DNA of 64,000 nt from Rhizomys pruinosus (lineage: Eukaryota > Chordata > Mammalia > Rodentia > Spalacidae), in the NCBI GenBank assembly GCA_009823505.1, contig VZQC01003035.1, forward strand, positions 1,877,769 through 1,941,768. Direction: 5' to 3'. The notes under the pieces are model-generated. The model worked only from the letters and a program-made list of their open reading frames with translations, searched no databases and was not told the DNA's origin. Position 1 is the first letter of the stretch. Every line of letters starts with the position of its first letter. The position numbers and the translations under genes are program-made. Positions 28,101-40,993 of this stretch are shown here, one piece after another.

Positions 28101-31100
28101 GGACATGTCCAATACAACTGTGAATAAGAGCATTTTAATGTATGAGACAATGGATACTGAGACAAAAGACGTCTTAAACAACCTGGACTGAGACAGTAGA
28201 TATATTAGAAACAACAGGGACTGAGACAGTGGACATGTCCGAGACAACAGGGACTGAGAGATTGGACATGTCTGAGACAACAGGGACAGAGACAGTGGAC
28301 ATGTCTGGCACAACAGGGACTGAGACAGTGGATATGTCTGAGACAACACACATATCTGGGACAACAGGGTGGGAGACCATGCACTTGTCTGAGACAACAG
28401 GGACTGAGACAGTTGACATGTTTGAAACAATTAGGACTGGGACAGTGGTCATGTCAGAGATAACAGGGACTGAGACAGTGGACACATCGGAGTCAAGAGG
28501 AACTGAGACAGTGGACATGTCTGAGACAAAATGGACTGAGACAATGGACATGTCTGACACAACAGAGACTGCCACAATGGATATGTATGAGAAAACACAC
28601 ATCTGAGACAACAGGTTCTGAGACCATGGACATGTGTCAGACAACCGGGACTGAGACAGTTGACATGTGTGAAACCATTGCGACTGAGACAGTGTTCATG
28701 TCAGTGACAACAAGGACTGAGACAGTGGACACGTCGGAGACAACAGGGACTGAGACAGTTTACATGACTGTGACAACATGGTCTGAGACCTTGGACATGT
28801 CTCAGACAACAGGAAATTAGACAATGGAAATGTCTGAAACTTCAGGGACTCAAACTCTGGATATATTGAGACAAGAGGAACTGAGACAGTGGACTCATCT
28901 GAGCCAACAGGGTTCGAGACAGTGGGCCAGACTGAGACAAAGCTACTGAGACTGGTGATATGTCTTCACCAGTGAACAAGTCCTGTCTGAGAGGACAGGG
29001 ACTGAGTCAGTGGGCACATCTGAGACAACAGGAACTGTGACCAAGGACATATATGAAACAACCAGGATTGAGACAGTGGACATATCTGAGGCAACAGGTA
29101 CTGAGACAGAGGACATGTCTGAGACCACAGGGACTGACACAGTTTATGTGTCTGAAACAACAGGGAATGAGCCAGAGGACATGTCTGAGTCAACAGGGAA
29201 TGGGACAGTGGACAGTTCTGATACAACTGGGACTAAGAGCATGTTCATATCTGAGAAAATGGGGACTGAGTCATGTGGTACGTCTGAAACAACATGGATT
29301 GAGATAGTAGTTATATGTGAAACAACAGGGACTGACCCAGTGGACATGTCTGAGACAACAGGGACTGAGACAATGGACATATCTGACACAACAGGGACTG
29401 AGACGGTGGTGATTTTTGAGACAACAGGGACTGAGACAGTGGACACATCTGAGTCAAGAGGGTTCGAGACAATGGACCTGTCTGAGACAATAGGTAATGA
29501 GACAGGTCACATGTATTTGCCAGTGGACAAGTCCAGTCTGAGATGACAGCGACTCAGACAGTGGTCACATCTGAGTCAACAGGGACTGAGACAGTGGACA
29601 CATCTGAGACAACAAGGACAGAGAGAGTGGATATATCTGTGAAAACAGGGACTGAGAGAGAGGACATGTCTGAGACGACAGGGACTGAGACAGTGGATAT
29701 GTCTGAAACAACACACATATCTGAGAAAACAGGGTCTGAGACCATGGACATGTCTGAGACAACAGGGACTGAGACAGTTGACATGTGTGAAGCAATTGGG
29801 ACTGAGATAGTGGACATGTGTGAAACAACAGGGAATGAGACAGTGGACATGTCTGAGTCATCAGAGACTGAGACAGTGACTCGTCTGAGTTAACAGAGTT
29901 CTAGAGTGTGGCCCTGAGACAATAGCTAATGAGACCATTCACATGTCTTCACAAATGGACAAGTTCTGTCTGAGATGACAGTGACTGAGAGAGTGCACAC
30001 ATCTGAGTCAACTTTGACGGAGACAGGGGACACATCTGAGACAACCAGGACAGAGACAGTGGACATATCTGAGAAAACAGGGACTGAGACAGTGGACATA
30101 TGTGAGAGCACAGGCGCTGACACAGTGGATATGTCTGAAACAACAGGGACTGAGACAGTGGACATTACTGAGACAAGAGGGACTGAGACATTGGACATGT
30201 CTGATACAACTGCGCATAAGACCATTTTCATGTATGAGACAATGGAGACTGAGACAAGAGATGTCTGAAACAACCTGGACTGAGACAGTAGATATATCTG
30301 AAACAACAGGGACTGAGATGGTGGACATGTCTGAGACAACAGGGACTGAGAGAATGGACATGTCTGAGACAACAGGGACAGAGACAATGGATATGTCTGA
30401 GACAACACACATATCTGAGACAGCAGTGTCTAAGACCATGGACATGTATGAGACAACAGGGACAGAGACAGTTGACATGTGTGAAACAATTGGGACTGAG
30501 ACATTGGTCATGTCGGAGACAACAGGGACTGAGAAAGTGGACACGTCAGAGTCCAGAGGGACTGAGACAGTGGACATGTCTGAGACAACACGGGCTGAGA
30601 CTTTGGACATGTGTGAGACTACAGGAAATTAGACATTGGAAATGTCTGTGACTGCAGGGATTCAGACACTAAGCATTTTGATACAACAGGAACTGAGACA
30701 GTGGACTCGTCTGAATCAACAGGTTACGAGACAGTGGACCAGACTGAGAAAATGCTACTGAGACATTTGACATATCTTCGCCCGTGGACAAGTCCTGTGT
30801 GAGATGACAGCGACTGAGACACTAGACACATCTGAGACGACAGGGACTGAGACAGTGGACAGTTCTGAGACAACCAGGACTGAGACAGTGGACAGTTCTG
30901 AGACAACAGGTACTGAGACAGTGGACATGTCTGAAACAACAAGGACTGACAAAGTGGATATGTCTGAAACAACAGGGATTGAGACAGTGGACATATCTGA
31001 ATCAACAAGTAGTGAGACAGTGGACATGTCTGATAGAACTGTGACTAAGAGCATGTTTATGTCTGAGATTATGTGGACTGAGACAGGCGACATGTGTGAA

Positions 31101-34100
31101 ACGACAGGAATTGAGACAGCAGATATATCTGAAACAACAGGGACTGAGACAGTGGACATGTCTGAGACAACAGGGACAGAGACTTTGGACATGTCTGACA
31201 CAACAGGGACTGAGACAGTGGACATGTCTGAGACAACAGGGACTGAAACTGTGGACACATCTGAGTCAACAGATTCTTGACAGTGGACCTGTCTGAGACA
31301 ATAGCTAATGACACATTTCACATGTTTTCAGCAGTGGACAAGTCCTGTCTCAGATGACAACGAGTGAGAAAGTGTGCACATCTGAGTCAACAGGGACTGA
31401 GACATTGGACACATCGGAGACAACTGGGACAGAGACAATGGACATATCTGTGAAAACAGGGGTTGAGACAGTGGACATGTCTGAGACCACAGGGACTGAC
31501 ACAGTGGATATGTTTGAAACAACAGGGACTGAGACAGTGGACATTCCTGAGACAACAGGGACTGAGACTTTGGACATGTCTGATATGACTGCGAATAAGA
31601 TCATGTTCATGTCTGAGACAATGGGGATTAAGACAAGAGACGTCTTAAACAACCTCGACTGAGACAATAGATATATCTGAAACAAGAGGGACTGAGACAG
31701 TGGACATGTCTGAGACACCAGGGACTGAGACAGTGGATATGTCTGAGACACCAGGGACTGAGACAGTGGATATGTCTGAGACAAAACACATATCTGAGAC
31801 AACAGGGTCTGAGACATTTGACATGTGTGAAATTATTGGGACTGAGACAGTGGACAAGTTTGAGAAAACAGGGACTGAGAGAGTGGACATGTCTCACACA
31901 ACAGGGACTGAGACAGTGGATAGGTCTGAGACAACACACATATCTGATACAACAGAAACTGAGTCCATAGACATGTCTGAGACAACAGGGACTGAGACAG
32001 TAGACATGTGTGAAATCATTGGGACTTAGAGTGGACAAGCCTGAGAAAACAGGGTCTGAGTCCTAGAACATGCGTCAGAAAACAGAGAATCTGATATTGG
32101 ACATGTCTGAGAATGCTGGGACTGAGAAAGTGGACATGTCTGAGACAACAGATATTGAGAAAGTGGATATGTCTCAAACAAGAGCCAATGAGACTGCGGA
32201 CATGTCTCACACAACAGGGACTGAGACCATGGACATGTCTGAGACAACAGGGACTTAGAGATCGGACACGTTTTTGTCAACAGGATTGGAGACAGTGGAC
32301 CTGTCTGAGACAATCGAGACTGAGGCAGTTGACATGTCTTCGCCAGTTGACAAGTACTGTTTGAGATGACAGTGACTGAGACTGTGGACACATCTGAGGC
32401 AACAGGGACTGTGATATTGGACATATCTGCAACACCACAACTGAGAGAGTGGACATATCTGAGACAACAGGGAGTGAGACAGTGGACATATCTGATACCA
32501 CAAGAACTGACACAGTGGATATGTCTGAAGCAACAGGCATTGATTCAGTGGACATGTGTTAAACAACAGGGAATGAGACAGTGGACATGTCTGAGAGAAC
32601 AGGGACTGAGACAGTGGACACATGTGAGCCAACAGGGTTTGAGACAGTGGACCTGTCTGAGACAATAGCTAATGAGAGAGTTCACATGTTTTCGCCAATG
32701 GACAACTCCTGTCTGAGATGACAGCGACTGAGACAGTGGACACATCCGAGTCAACATGGACTGAGACAGTGTACACATCTGAGACAAGCAGGACAGATAC
32801 AGTGAACATATCTTAAACAGAGACTGCGACAGTGGACATGTCTGAGACCACAGGGACTGAGACAGTGCATATGTCTGAAACAAGAGGGACTGAGACAGTG
32901 GACATTCCTGAGACAACAGGGACTGAGACAGTGGACATGTCTGATACAACTGTGAATAAGAGCATGTTCATGTCTGAGACAATGGGGACTGAGACAGGAG
33001 ACGTCTGAAACAGCCTGGATTGAGACAGTAGTCATATCTGGAACAACAGGGACTGAGACAGTGGACATGTCTGACACAACAGGGACTGAGACAGTGGATA
33101 TGTCTGAGACAACACACATATCTGAGACAACGTTGTCTGGTACCATGGACATGTCTGAGACCACAGGGACTCAGACAGCTGACATGTGTGAAACCATTGG
33201 GACTGAGACAGTGGTCGTTTCTGAGACAACAGGGACTGAGACAGTGGACCTGTCAGAGACAACAGGGACTGAGTCAGTGGACATGTCTGAGAAAAAAATG
33301 GGCTGAGACATTGTACATGTCTGAGTCAAGAGGAAGTCAGACATTTTAAATGTCTGAGACTGCAGGGCCTAAGACACTGGACATATGGGGGTAACAGGGA
33401 CTGAGACTTTGGACTCATCTTAGTCAACAGGGTTCGAGACAGAGGACCAGACAGATACAAAACTACTGAGTCAGTTGACATGTCTTCGACAGTGGACAAG
33501 TCCTGTCTGAAATGACAGTGACTGAGACAGTGGACACATAGGAGACAACAGGGACTGAGACAGTGGACACATCTCATTCAACCAAGAGTGAGAGAGTGGA
33601 CATATCTGAGACAACAGGGACTGAGACAGTGGACATATATGAGACAACAAGTACTGACACAGTGGATATGTCTGAATCAACAGGGAGAGAGCCAGTGAAC
33701 ATGTCTGAGACAACAGGGACTGAGACAGTGGATATATCTGATACAACTGCAACTAAGAGCATGTTCATGTCTGAGATTATGGGGACTGAGTCAGGCGACA
33801 TGTCTGAAACAACAGGGACTGAGACCGTAGATATATCTGAAACAACAGGGACTGAGATATTGGACATGTCTGAGACAACACGGACTGAGACAATGGACAT
33901 GTCTGACACAACCAGGACTGAGAAAGTGGACATGTCTGAGACAACAGGGACTGAAACTGTGGACATGTCTGAGTCAACAGGGTTGGATTCAGTGGACCAG
34001 TGTGAGACAACTCAGATTGAGGCACTTGACATGTCTTCGCCAGTGAACAAGACCTGTCTGAGATGACAGCGACTGAGACTGTAGAGCCATCTGAGACAAG

Positions 34101-35121
34101 AGGGACTGAGACAGTGGACATATCTGAGACAACCAGGACTGAGACAGTGGACATATCTGATACAACTGCAACTAAGAGCATGTTCATGTCTGAAAAAATG
34201 GGGCTGAGACAGGCGACCTGTCTGAAACAACAGGGACTGTACTGAGTCAGAAGATATAGCTGAGAGAACTGGGACTGAGACAGTGGACATGTTTGAGACA
34301 ACAGGGTTTGAGATAGTGGACATGTCTGAGACAACAGGGATTGAGACATTGGACATGTCTGAGACAACAGGGACTGGGACAATGGACATGTCTGAGACAA
34401 CCAGGACTGAGACAGTGGACATGTCTGAAACAACAGGAACTGAAACTGTGGGCATGTCTGAGTCAACAGGGTTGGATTCAGTGGACCAGTGTGAGACAAT
34501 AGAGATTGAGGCACTTCACATGTCTATGCCAATGAAAAAGACCTGTCTGAGAAGACAGGGATTGAGACTGTAGACCCATCTGAGACAAGAGGGACTAAGA
34601 CAGTGGACATATCTGAGACAACCAGGACTGAGACAATGGACATATCTGAGACAACAGGGACTGAGACAGTGGACATGTCTGAAACTACAGGTACTGACAC
34701 AGTGGTTATGTCTGAAAAATCAGGGACTGAGACAGTGGACATGTCTAAGACAACAGGGAATGAGAGAGTGGACATATCTGATACAACTGTAACTAAGAGT
34801 GTGTTCATGTCTGAAAAAAAAGGGGACTGACACAGGCGACATGTCTGAAACAACAGGGACTGTACTGAGTCAGAGATATAGCTGAGATAACAGGGACTGA
34901 GACAGTGGACATGTTTGAGACAACAGGGACTGAGAAATTGGACATGTCTGTGACAACAGGGACTGAGACAGTGGACATGTCTGTAACAACAGGAACTGAG
35001 ATATTGCATATGTCTTAGAAAACAGGGAATCTGACATTGGACATGTCTGTGGTTGCAGGGACTCAGACCCTGTACATATCTGAGACAACCGGGACTGAGA
35101 CTTTGGACATGTCTAACACAA

Positions 35122-35395
35122 TAGTTATTGAGCCAGTGGATATGTCTGAGACAACAGCCAAAGAGACTGCAGACATTTCTCAACATCAGGGACTGAGGGA
35201 GTGGAAATGTCTGAGAAAACAGTTATTGAGCCAGTGGATATGTCTGAGACAACAGCCAAAGAGACTGCGGACATTTCTCAACATCAGGGACTGAGACAGT
35301 GGACATGTCTGACACAACAGTTATTGAGCCAGTGGATATGTCTGAGACAACAGCCAAAGAGACTGCGGACAGTCAGAGAAACTCAACAACAGGGA
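35122..35395 (+). repeat. 99-bp triplet repeat, three copies
   Basis: The phrase GTTATTGAGCCAGTGGATAT followed by GTCTGAGACAACAGCCAAAG and CATTTCTCAACATCAGGG recurs at about 35122, 35221 and 35320, exactly 99 bp (three 33-mers) apart. Copies differ by only a few bases. The third copy runs into the indel-rich stretch that follows. Confidence 0.85.
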
Positions 35396-35399
35396 CTGA

Positions 35400-38300
35400 A
35401 TAGGGGACATGTCTAGACACAGAGGTTACTCGAGACGTTGACATATTGAGACAAGCAGAATCAGACATTGGACCTGCCTGTGACTGCAGGGACTCAGACA
35501 CTGGACATATCCTGAGACAACTGGGACGAGACTTTCGACATGTCACAAGAGAAGGAATGAGACAGTGAACATGTCTGAAACAACAGATACTGAGAGAGTG
35601 AATATCTCTCAGACAACAGGGAATGAACAGACTGGACAAGTTTGAGTCACACGGGTTAGAGACAATGGATTGTCTGAGGCAATAGAGACTGAGGCAGTTG
35701 ACATGTCTTCGCCAGTGGATAAGTCCTGTCTGAGATGATCAAAGGCGACTGAGACTGTGGACACATCTGAACTACACGGTACTGACACAGCAGATATGTC
35801 TGAAACAACTAGAACTTTGACAGTGGATATGTCTGAGACAACAGGGACTGAGACAGTGGACATATTCTGAGACAACAGGTACTGAGAATTGACATGTCTG
35901 ACACACAGGAATCAGATGGAATCAAACTCTGGACATGCTGAGACAGGACTGCGACTTGATATCTGAAGACAACGGGGAATCTGAGACTGTGTGGGACAGG
36001 TGTATTTCTGAGACAACGAGGAACTGAGACAGTGGACAGGCTGAGACAACAGGGAACTCGAACACATGGATATGTCTAAACAACAATGAACAAGACAGTG
36101 GACCTGTCGGAGACAAAAGAGACTGAGGACATTGACTTGTCTTGGACACAGGGACTGGAATATCCTGTCAGAGAGACAAAGGACTGAGATTGTGGGACAC
36201 ATCTGAGACAACAGGGAACATGAGAAGTGGACATATCTGAGAATCAGAGACTGAGACACTGGACATATCTGAGAACAACAGGGACTGAGACAGTGGACAT
36301 GTCTGAGACAACAGGTATGACAATGTCTGATATCTGAAAACAGGTACTGAGACACGTGAACATACTGAGACATTCCAGACTATGGGATGAACAGTCGTGA
36401 CAAGTCATGAGACAACAGGGACTGGCACAGTTGACATCGTCTTAGACAACAGGTACTGAAAGGAATATGATCTTGAACATGATCTGATGACAACAGGGAA
36501 TCACACATTGGACATGTCGTGAGAGTGCAGGGACGCACACCCAGGACATTCTGAGACAACCAGGACGGAGAGTGTGACATGTCTGAGAGAATAGGGAGAA
36601 TGAAAAGTGGACATAATCTGACACAACAGGACTGAGAGAGTAGACCACGTCTGAGTCAACAGGTTTATAGTGGACCTGTTTGAGACAAAGAGACTGAAGA
36701 GCACTTGAGGATTGGCTTCAGCCAGTGGACAAGCCTGTCTGAGAATGTGGACACATCTTAGACAATCAGGGACTGGAGGCAGTGGACATATCTGATACAA
36801 CCAGGACTAAACGGTGACAGGTCTGAGAACTACAGGTACTGAACGGAGTGACTATGTCTGAAACAACAGGGACTGAGAAGTGGACATGTCTGAGACATAA
36901 AGGGACTGAGACAGTAGAAAGTCTGAGACAACATTGACTTAGGAAGTGGACTAATCTAAGACAATGGGGACTAGACAGGCACATGTTCTAAAACACGGGA
37001 CTGAGACAGTAGATATGTCTGAAACAACAGGGAACTAGACTTGAGACATGTCTGAGACACAGATTGATCTGAGACCGACAGAGGATCCGGTGGACACAGG
37101 AAATTTTGAGATAATAGGGACAGACGTGATCTGGACACTGCAAGGGATTCAGACCCTAGAGTATATCTGAAACAACCGTGACGTATGAGTATTTTATACA
37201 AGTCTGAGGGAAGAGGGACTGAACAGTGGAACATTTCTGATATCAACAGGACCTGAGACAGTGTACAGTGGTAAACCACAGGGAATAGGACAGTGGACAT
37301 GTCGGAGACAATAGCTACTGAGTCTGTTGACATGCCTTCTAAAGTGGGACAAGTCCTTGTCTGAGAAGACAGCAACTGAGACAGTAGACAAATCATGAAG
37401 ACAACATGGAGATGAGACAGTGGACACATCATAATGTCAACAGGACTGAGACAGTGGACAGATCTGAAGACAAAATGGGACTGAGACAGTGGAATGACTG
37501 AGACATGACATCGATTTCTGAAAGGGACACAGTGACTGAGCACTGGATTCTGTATTAAGACAACAGGGACTTAGTGGAACATGTCTGATACAGCACGAGA
37601 ATGACTAGTGGTATCTGGCTCTTGAGCGGAATGTCGAGCCAGTGACATGTCATGTCTGCACTAAAAGGGAGTGAAACAGGGACAAGTCTGAGTCAACACG
37701 GGAATGAGAAAGTGCAACATATCCGAGAGCAACAGGGAGCAAGTCTGGGTGTACATTGTCTGAGAAAAGAGGGATGACATTGGACATATCTGAGATATCA
37801 TACGGGGACTGAGACAGTGGACTGTTCTGAGACAAGCAGGGAATGAGACAGGGGACATGTCTGGTCTGAGCAACAAGGGATTGAGACAGTGGATTATGAT
37901 GGCTGAAACAAACAGGTTCGACGTAAAGACAGCCGACATTGTCTGAAACCACGAGGGATTTAGAGAGTGGACACATCTAAGGAAAGGGACTAGACAGGCG
38001 ACATGTCTGAAACAACAGAGATTGAGACAATAGATAGTATCTGAAACAACAGGGACTGAACAGTGGACAAGTCTGAGAACAAGTACTGAGAGAGTGGACA
38101 TTCTGACCACAACAGGGTGGAGAGAGTGGACCGTCTGAAACAAAGGACTGAGACAGTGGACATTGGGAAAGGTTAGACACTTCACATATCTGAGGCAACA
38201 GGTTATGAGACCATGGACATTCTGAGAAAACAGGGAATGAGAGAGTGGACCCGTGTGCAACAAGTGGGAATAGACAGTGTCATGTCTGAGAAAACAGAGA

Positions 38301-40993
38301 CTGAGACAGTGCACGTCCGAGACAAAGGACTGAGACCTGTACATGTTTTTGAGACAACAGCAGAATCAGACATTTGTAAATGTCTGAGACTGCAGAGAAC
38401 TCAGACAATGGACATATTGAGACAAAACGGGACTGAGACTTGGGACATCTCTGAGACAACAGGACTGAGACAATGGACAGTCTGAGATAATAGGGACTGA
38501 GACAGTATACCTATTGTCTGAGACAGCAGGGACTGAGACAGTGGCACACCTCTTGAGTCACATGGTAGGAGACAATGGACCTGTCTGAGAAACAATAGAG
38601 ACGAGGCAGTTGACATGCCTCTTCAGTGGACAGTCCTGTCTGAGATGGCAGTAGACTGAGATTGTGGAACACAATCTGAGGCAACAGGGACTAGGACAGT
38701 GGACATATCTGAGACAACCGGACTGAGACAGTGACAACCATAGAGACAACGGGACTGAGACACTGGACATGTGTGGGACAACAGGAACTGGAGACATTAG
38801 ACATATCAGAGAAGACAGGGAATCTGACATTGGACAATGTCTGTGACTGCAGGGACTGAGACAGTGGAACTATCTGAGAAAACAGGACTGATAACATTTG
38901 GACATGTCTGAGAGAACATCTAGAGACCGGAGTGACATGACATGTCTGACGACAACAAGTTATGAGACAGTGGATATGATCTGCGACAATAGCCAAAGAG
39001 ACTGTGGACATATCTCAACAACAGTGGACTAACAGTGGACATTCTGAACACATCAGGTACTGAGACTGTGGACAGTGTCTAGTAACAACCGGAATCAGAC
39101 ATTGGACTGTCTGTGACTGCAGGACGGAGACACTGCACAATCTGAGACAACCGGGAGATTATACTTTGGACATGTCTTAGACAATGCAGGTGACTGAGAC
39201 TTGTGAACATGTCTGAAATAACAAAACATTGAAGATCAGGTGGCCATGGAGTTCTGAGACAAAGGGACTGAGAGCATTGGGCACGTCTGAGTCAACACAG
39301 ATTGGAACATTTGACTGTCTGAGATAATAGAGATAGAGGCAGTTGACATGCCTTCGCCAGTGGACAAGTCCTGTCCGAGATGACAGGCACTGAGACTGTG
39401 GACACATCTGATCTGACAGGACTCTGAAACAGTGGACATATCTGAGACAATCAGGGCCTGAGCAGTGGACATGTCGGAGACCAACAGGTATGACACATTG
39501 GATATGTCTGAAAACAAGGACTTGAGAGGTGGACTGTCTGAGACAAAGGGAACTGAGAGAATGGACAATATCTTGAGAAAACAGGTACTGAAGATCTACG
39601 ACATGTCTGAGACCAACCAGGGAAATCAGAACCTTCGACATGTCTGAGACGCAGGGACTCAACACACTGGACATTTCTGAGACACGAGGTACAGAGACAT
39701 TGGACATGTCGGAGAACAGGGAATGAGACAGTGGACAGGTCTGAGACAACAGGGACTGAGGCAGTAGTACATCTGAGTCAACAGGTTGGCAGACAGTGTG
39801 GACCTGTGTGAGACAATTAGGGATTGGTGAGCAAGACAGTCTTGCAGTGACATCCTGTCTGAGATGAACAGCAACTGAGAGAGTTGGGACACATCTGAGA
39901 ACAGAGGGACTGAGACAATGGAAAATGTCGGAGACCACAGGTACTGCACAGTGGATATGTCTGAAACAAAAAGGACTGAGAAAGTGGACATGTCAGAGAC
40001 AAAGGGGATTGAGACACTGGACACATTCTAAGTCCACAGGTTTGGAGAGAGTGGACTTGTCTGAGACAATAGAGACTGAGGCAGTTGACATATCTTTGCC
40101 AGTGGATAAGTCCTGTCTGAGATGACAGCAACTGAGTCTGCGGACATGACTGAGACAACAGGACTGAGACGTACTGGACATCTTCTGGATAACCAACTGA
40201 AGACAGTTTGACCTGTCTGAGACCACAGGTACAGTGGAGCATGTCCTGAGACAACATGAACTAGAGATGGACTAATCTAAGACCAATGGGGACTCAGACA
40301 GGCACATGTCTAAAACATCAGGTACTGAGAAGAGTCAGATATATCTGAAACAACAAAGGGACTGAGACAATGGACATGTTCGAGACTACTAGGTACTGAA
40401 ATCTTTGGACATGTCTTGAGCAAGAGGGAATGCATTGGACATATCTGAGTATAACTAGGACTCAGACAGTGGACATGTCTGACAAAAGGGATTGTGGAAG
40501 TGGATATGTCTGGAAATCAGGAAACAGAGAGTGGACATGTTGGAAAAACAGGGACTGAGACAGTGGACACATGAGACACCAAAACTGAGAAATGGGATAC
40601 ATGTAGAAAAAAAGGGACTCAGACAGAGTGACATGTCGTGAAAACAACAGGATGGGAAAAGCCAGGTATAATTAGCTGAAACAACAGGGACTGAGAACAG
40701 TTACATGTGAGAGCAACAGGTACTGAGACCGGGATATGTTCTGACAACAAGGAATGCAGAATATTGGACATGTCTAACAAATGTGGATCAGACAGTGGAC
40801 ATGTCTGAGAAAACATTTACTGATACCAGGTACCAATGTCTGAGACACAACAGGACCTAGAGCAATCGACATGTCTGAATCAAAAAACCACAGGGACTGA
40901 GAAATTGGACATGTCTGAGACATAGGGCCGAGTCGTGGACATGTAGAGACAACATGGGACTGAGATAGTAACATTGAGAAAGAGACATGTCTA
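35400..40993. other. Indel-rich, low-quality stretch of the array (probable raw long-read gap fill)
   Basis: The same 33-bp units continue, but single-base insertions and deletions appear every few tens of bases (for example GGGAACTAGACTTGAGAC, GAACAACAGGG, GGACAATATCTTGAG), and no frame stays open for long. Neighbouring clean sequence on both sides lacks this pattern. From about 37.88 to 40.99 kb it can be followed almost unit for unit against the clean sequence at about 43.34-46.45 kb once the indels are ignored. This is the signature of uncorrected single-molecule reads used to close a gap. Real decay is less likely because it starts and stops abruptly. ORFs here should not be interpreted. 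Confidence 0.85.

Larger units (their letters stand above)
13651..34600 (+). repeat. Array block B: regular higher-order repeats, ~551-bp subunit
   Basis: The landmark (G/A)ACAAGTCC(T/A)GTCTGAGATGACAG marks module boundaries. Intervals of 550-551 bp occur at 15461-16012, 21130-21681, 28975-29526, 30787-31337 and 33495-34046. Intervals of 547-553 bp occur at 18842-19389, 22994-23541 and 26122-26675. Other intervals are about 710-1100 bp. A module with GTGAGTCAACAG...TTTCGAGACAGTGG followed by TAGCTAATGAGACC recurs near 14.6, 17.7, 24.4, 25.3 and 27.8 kb, giving a looser 3.1-3.5 kb super-period. In the + frame modules commonly start MTATETVDTSE and end KSCLR-TGA (about 155-178 codons). The order of variant units is preserved, as in centromeric higher-order repeats. 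No gene is seen in this block. Confidence 0.82.

Noticed and set aside
14640..34080. ATGA stop/start overlaps as translational coupling in an operon
   Set aside because: The host is a mammal, and the overlap is a repeated satellite motif without ribosome-binding context. It is kept only as a module landmark.
37080..37200. Unusual words in the noisy segment (for example GAGGATCCGG, GACGTATGAG) as inserted foreign sequence
   Set aside because: They are explained by single-base indels and substitutions in the same 33-mers.
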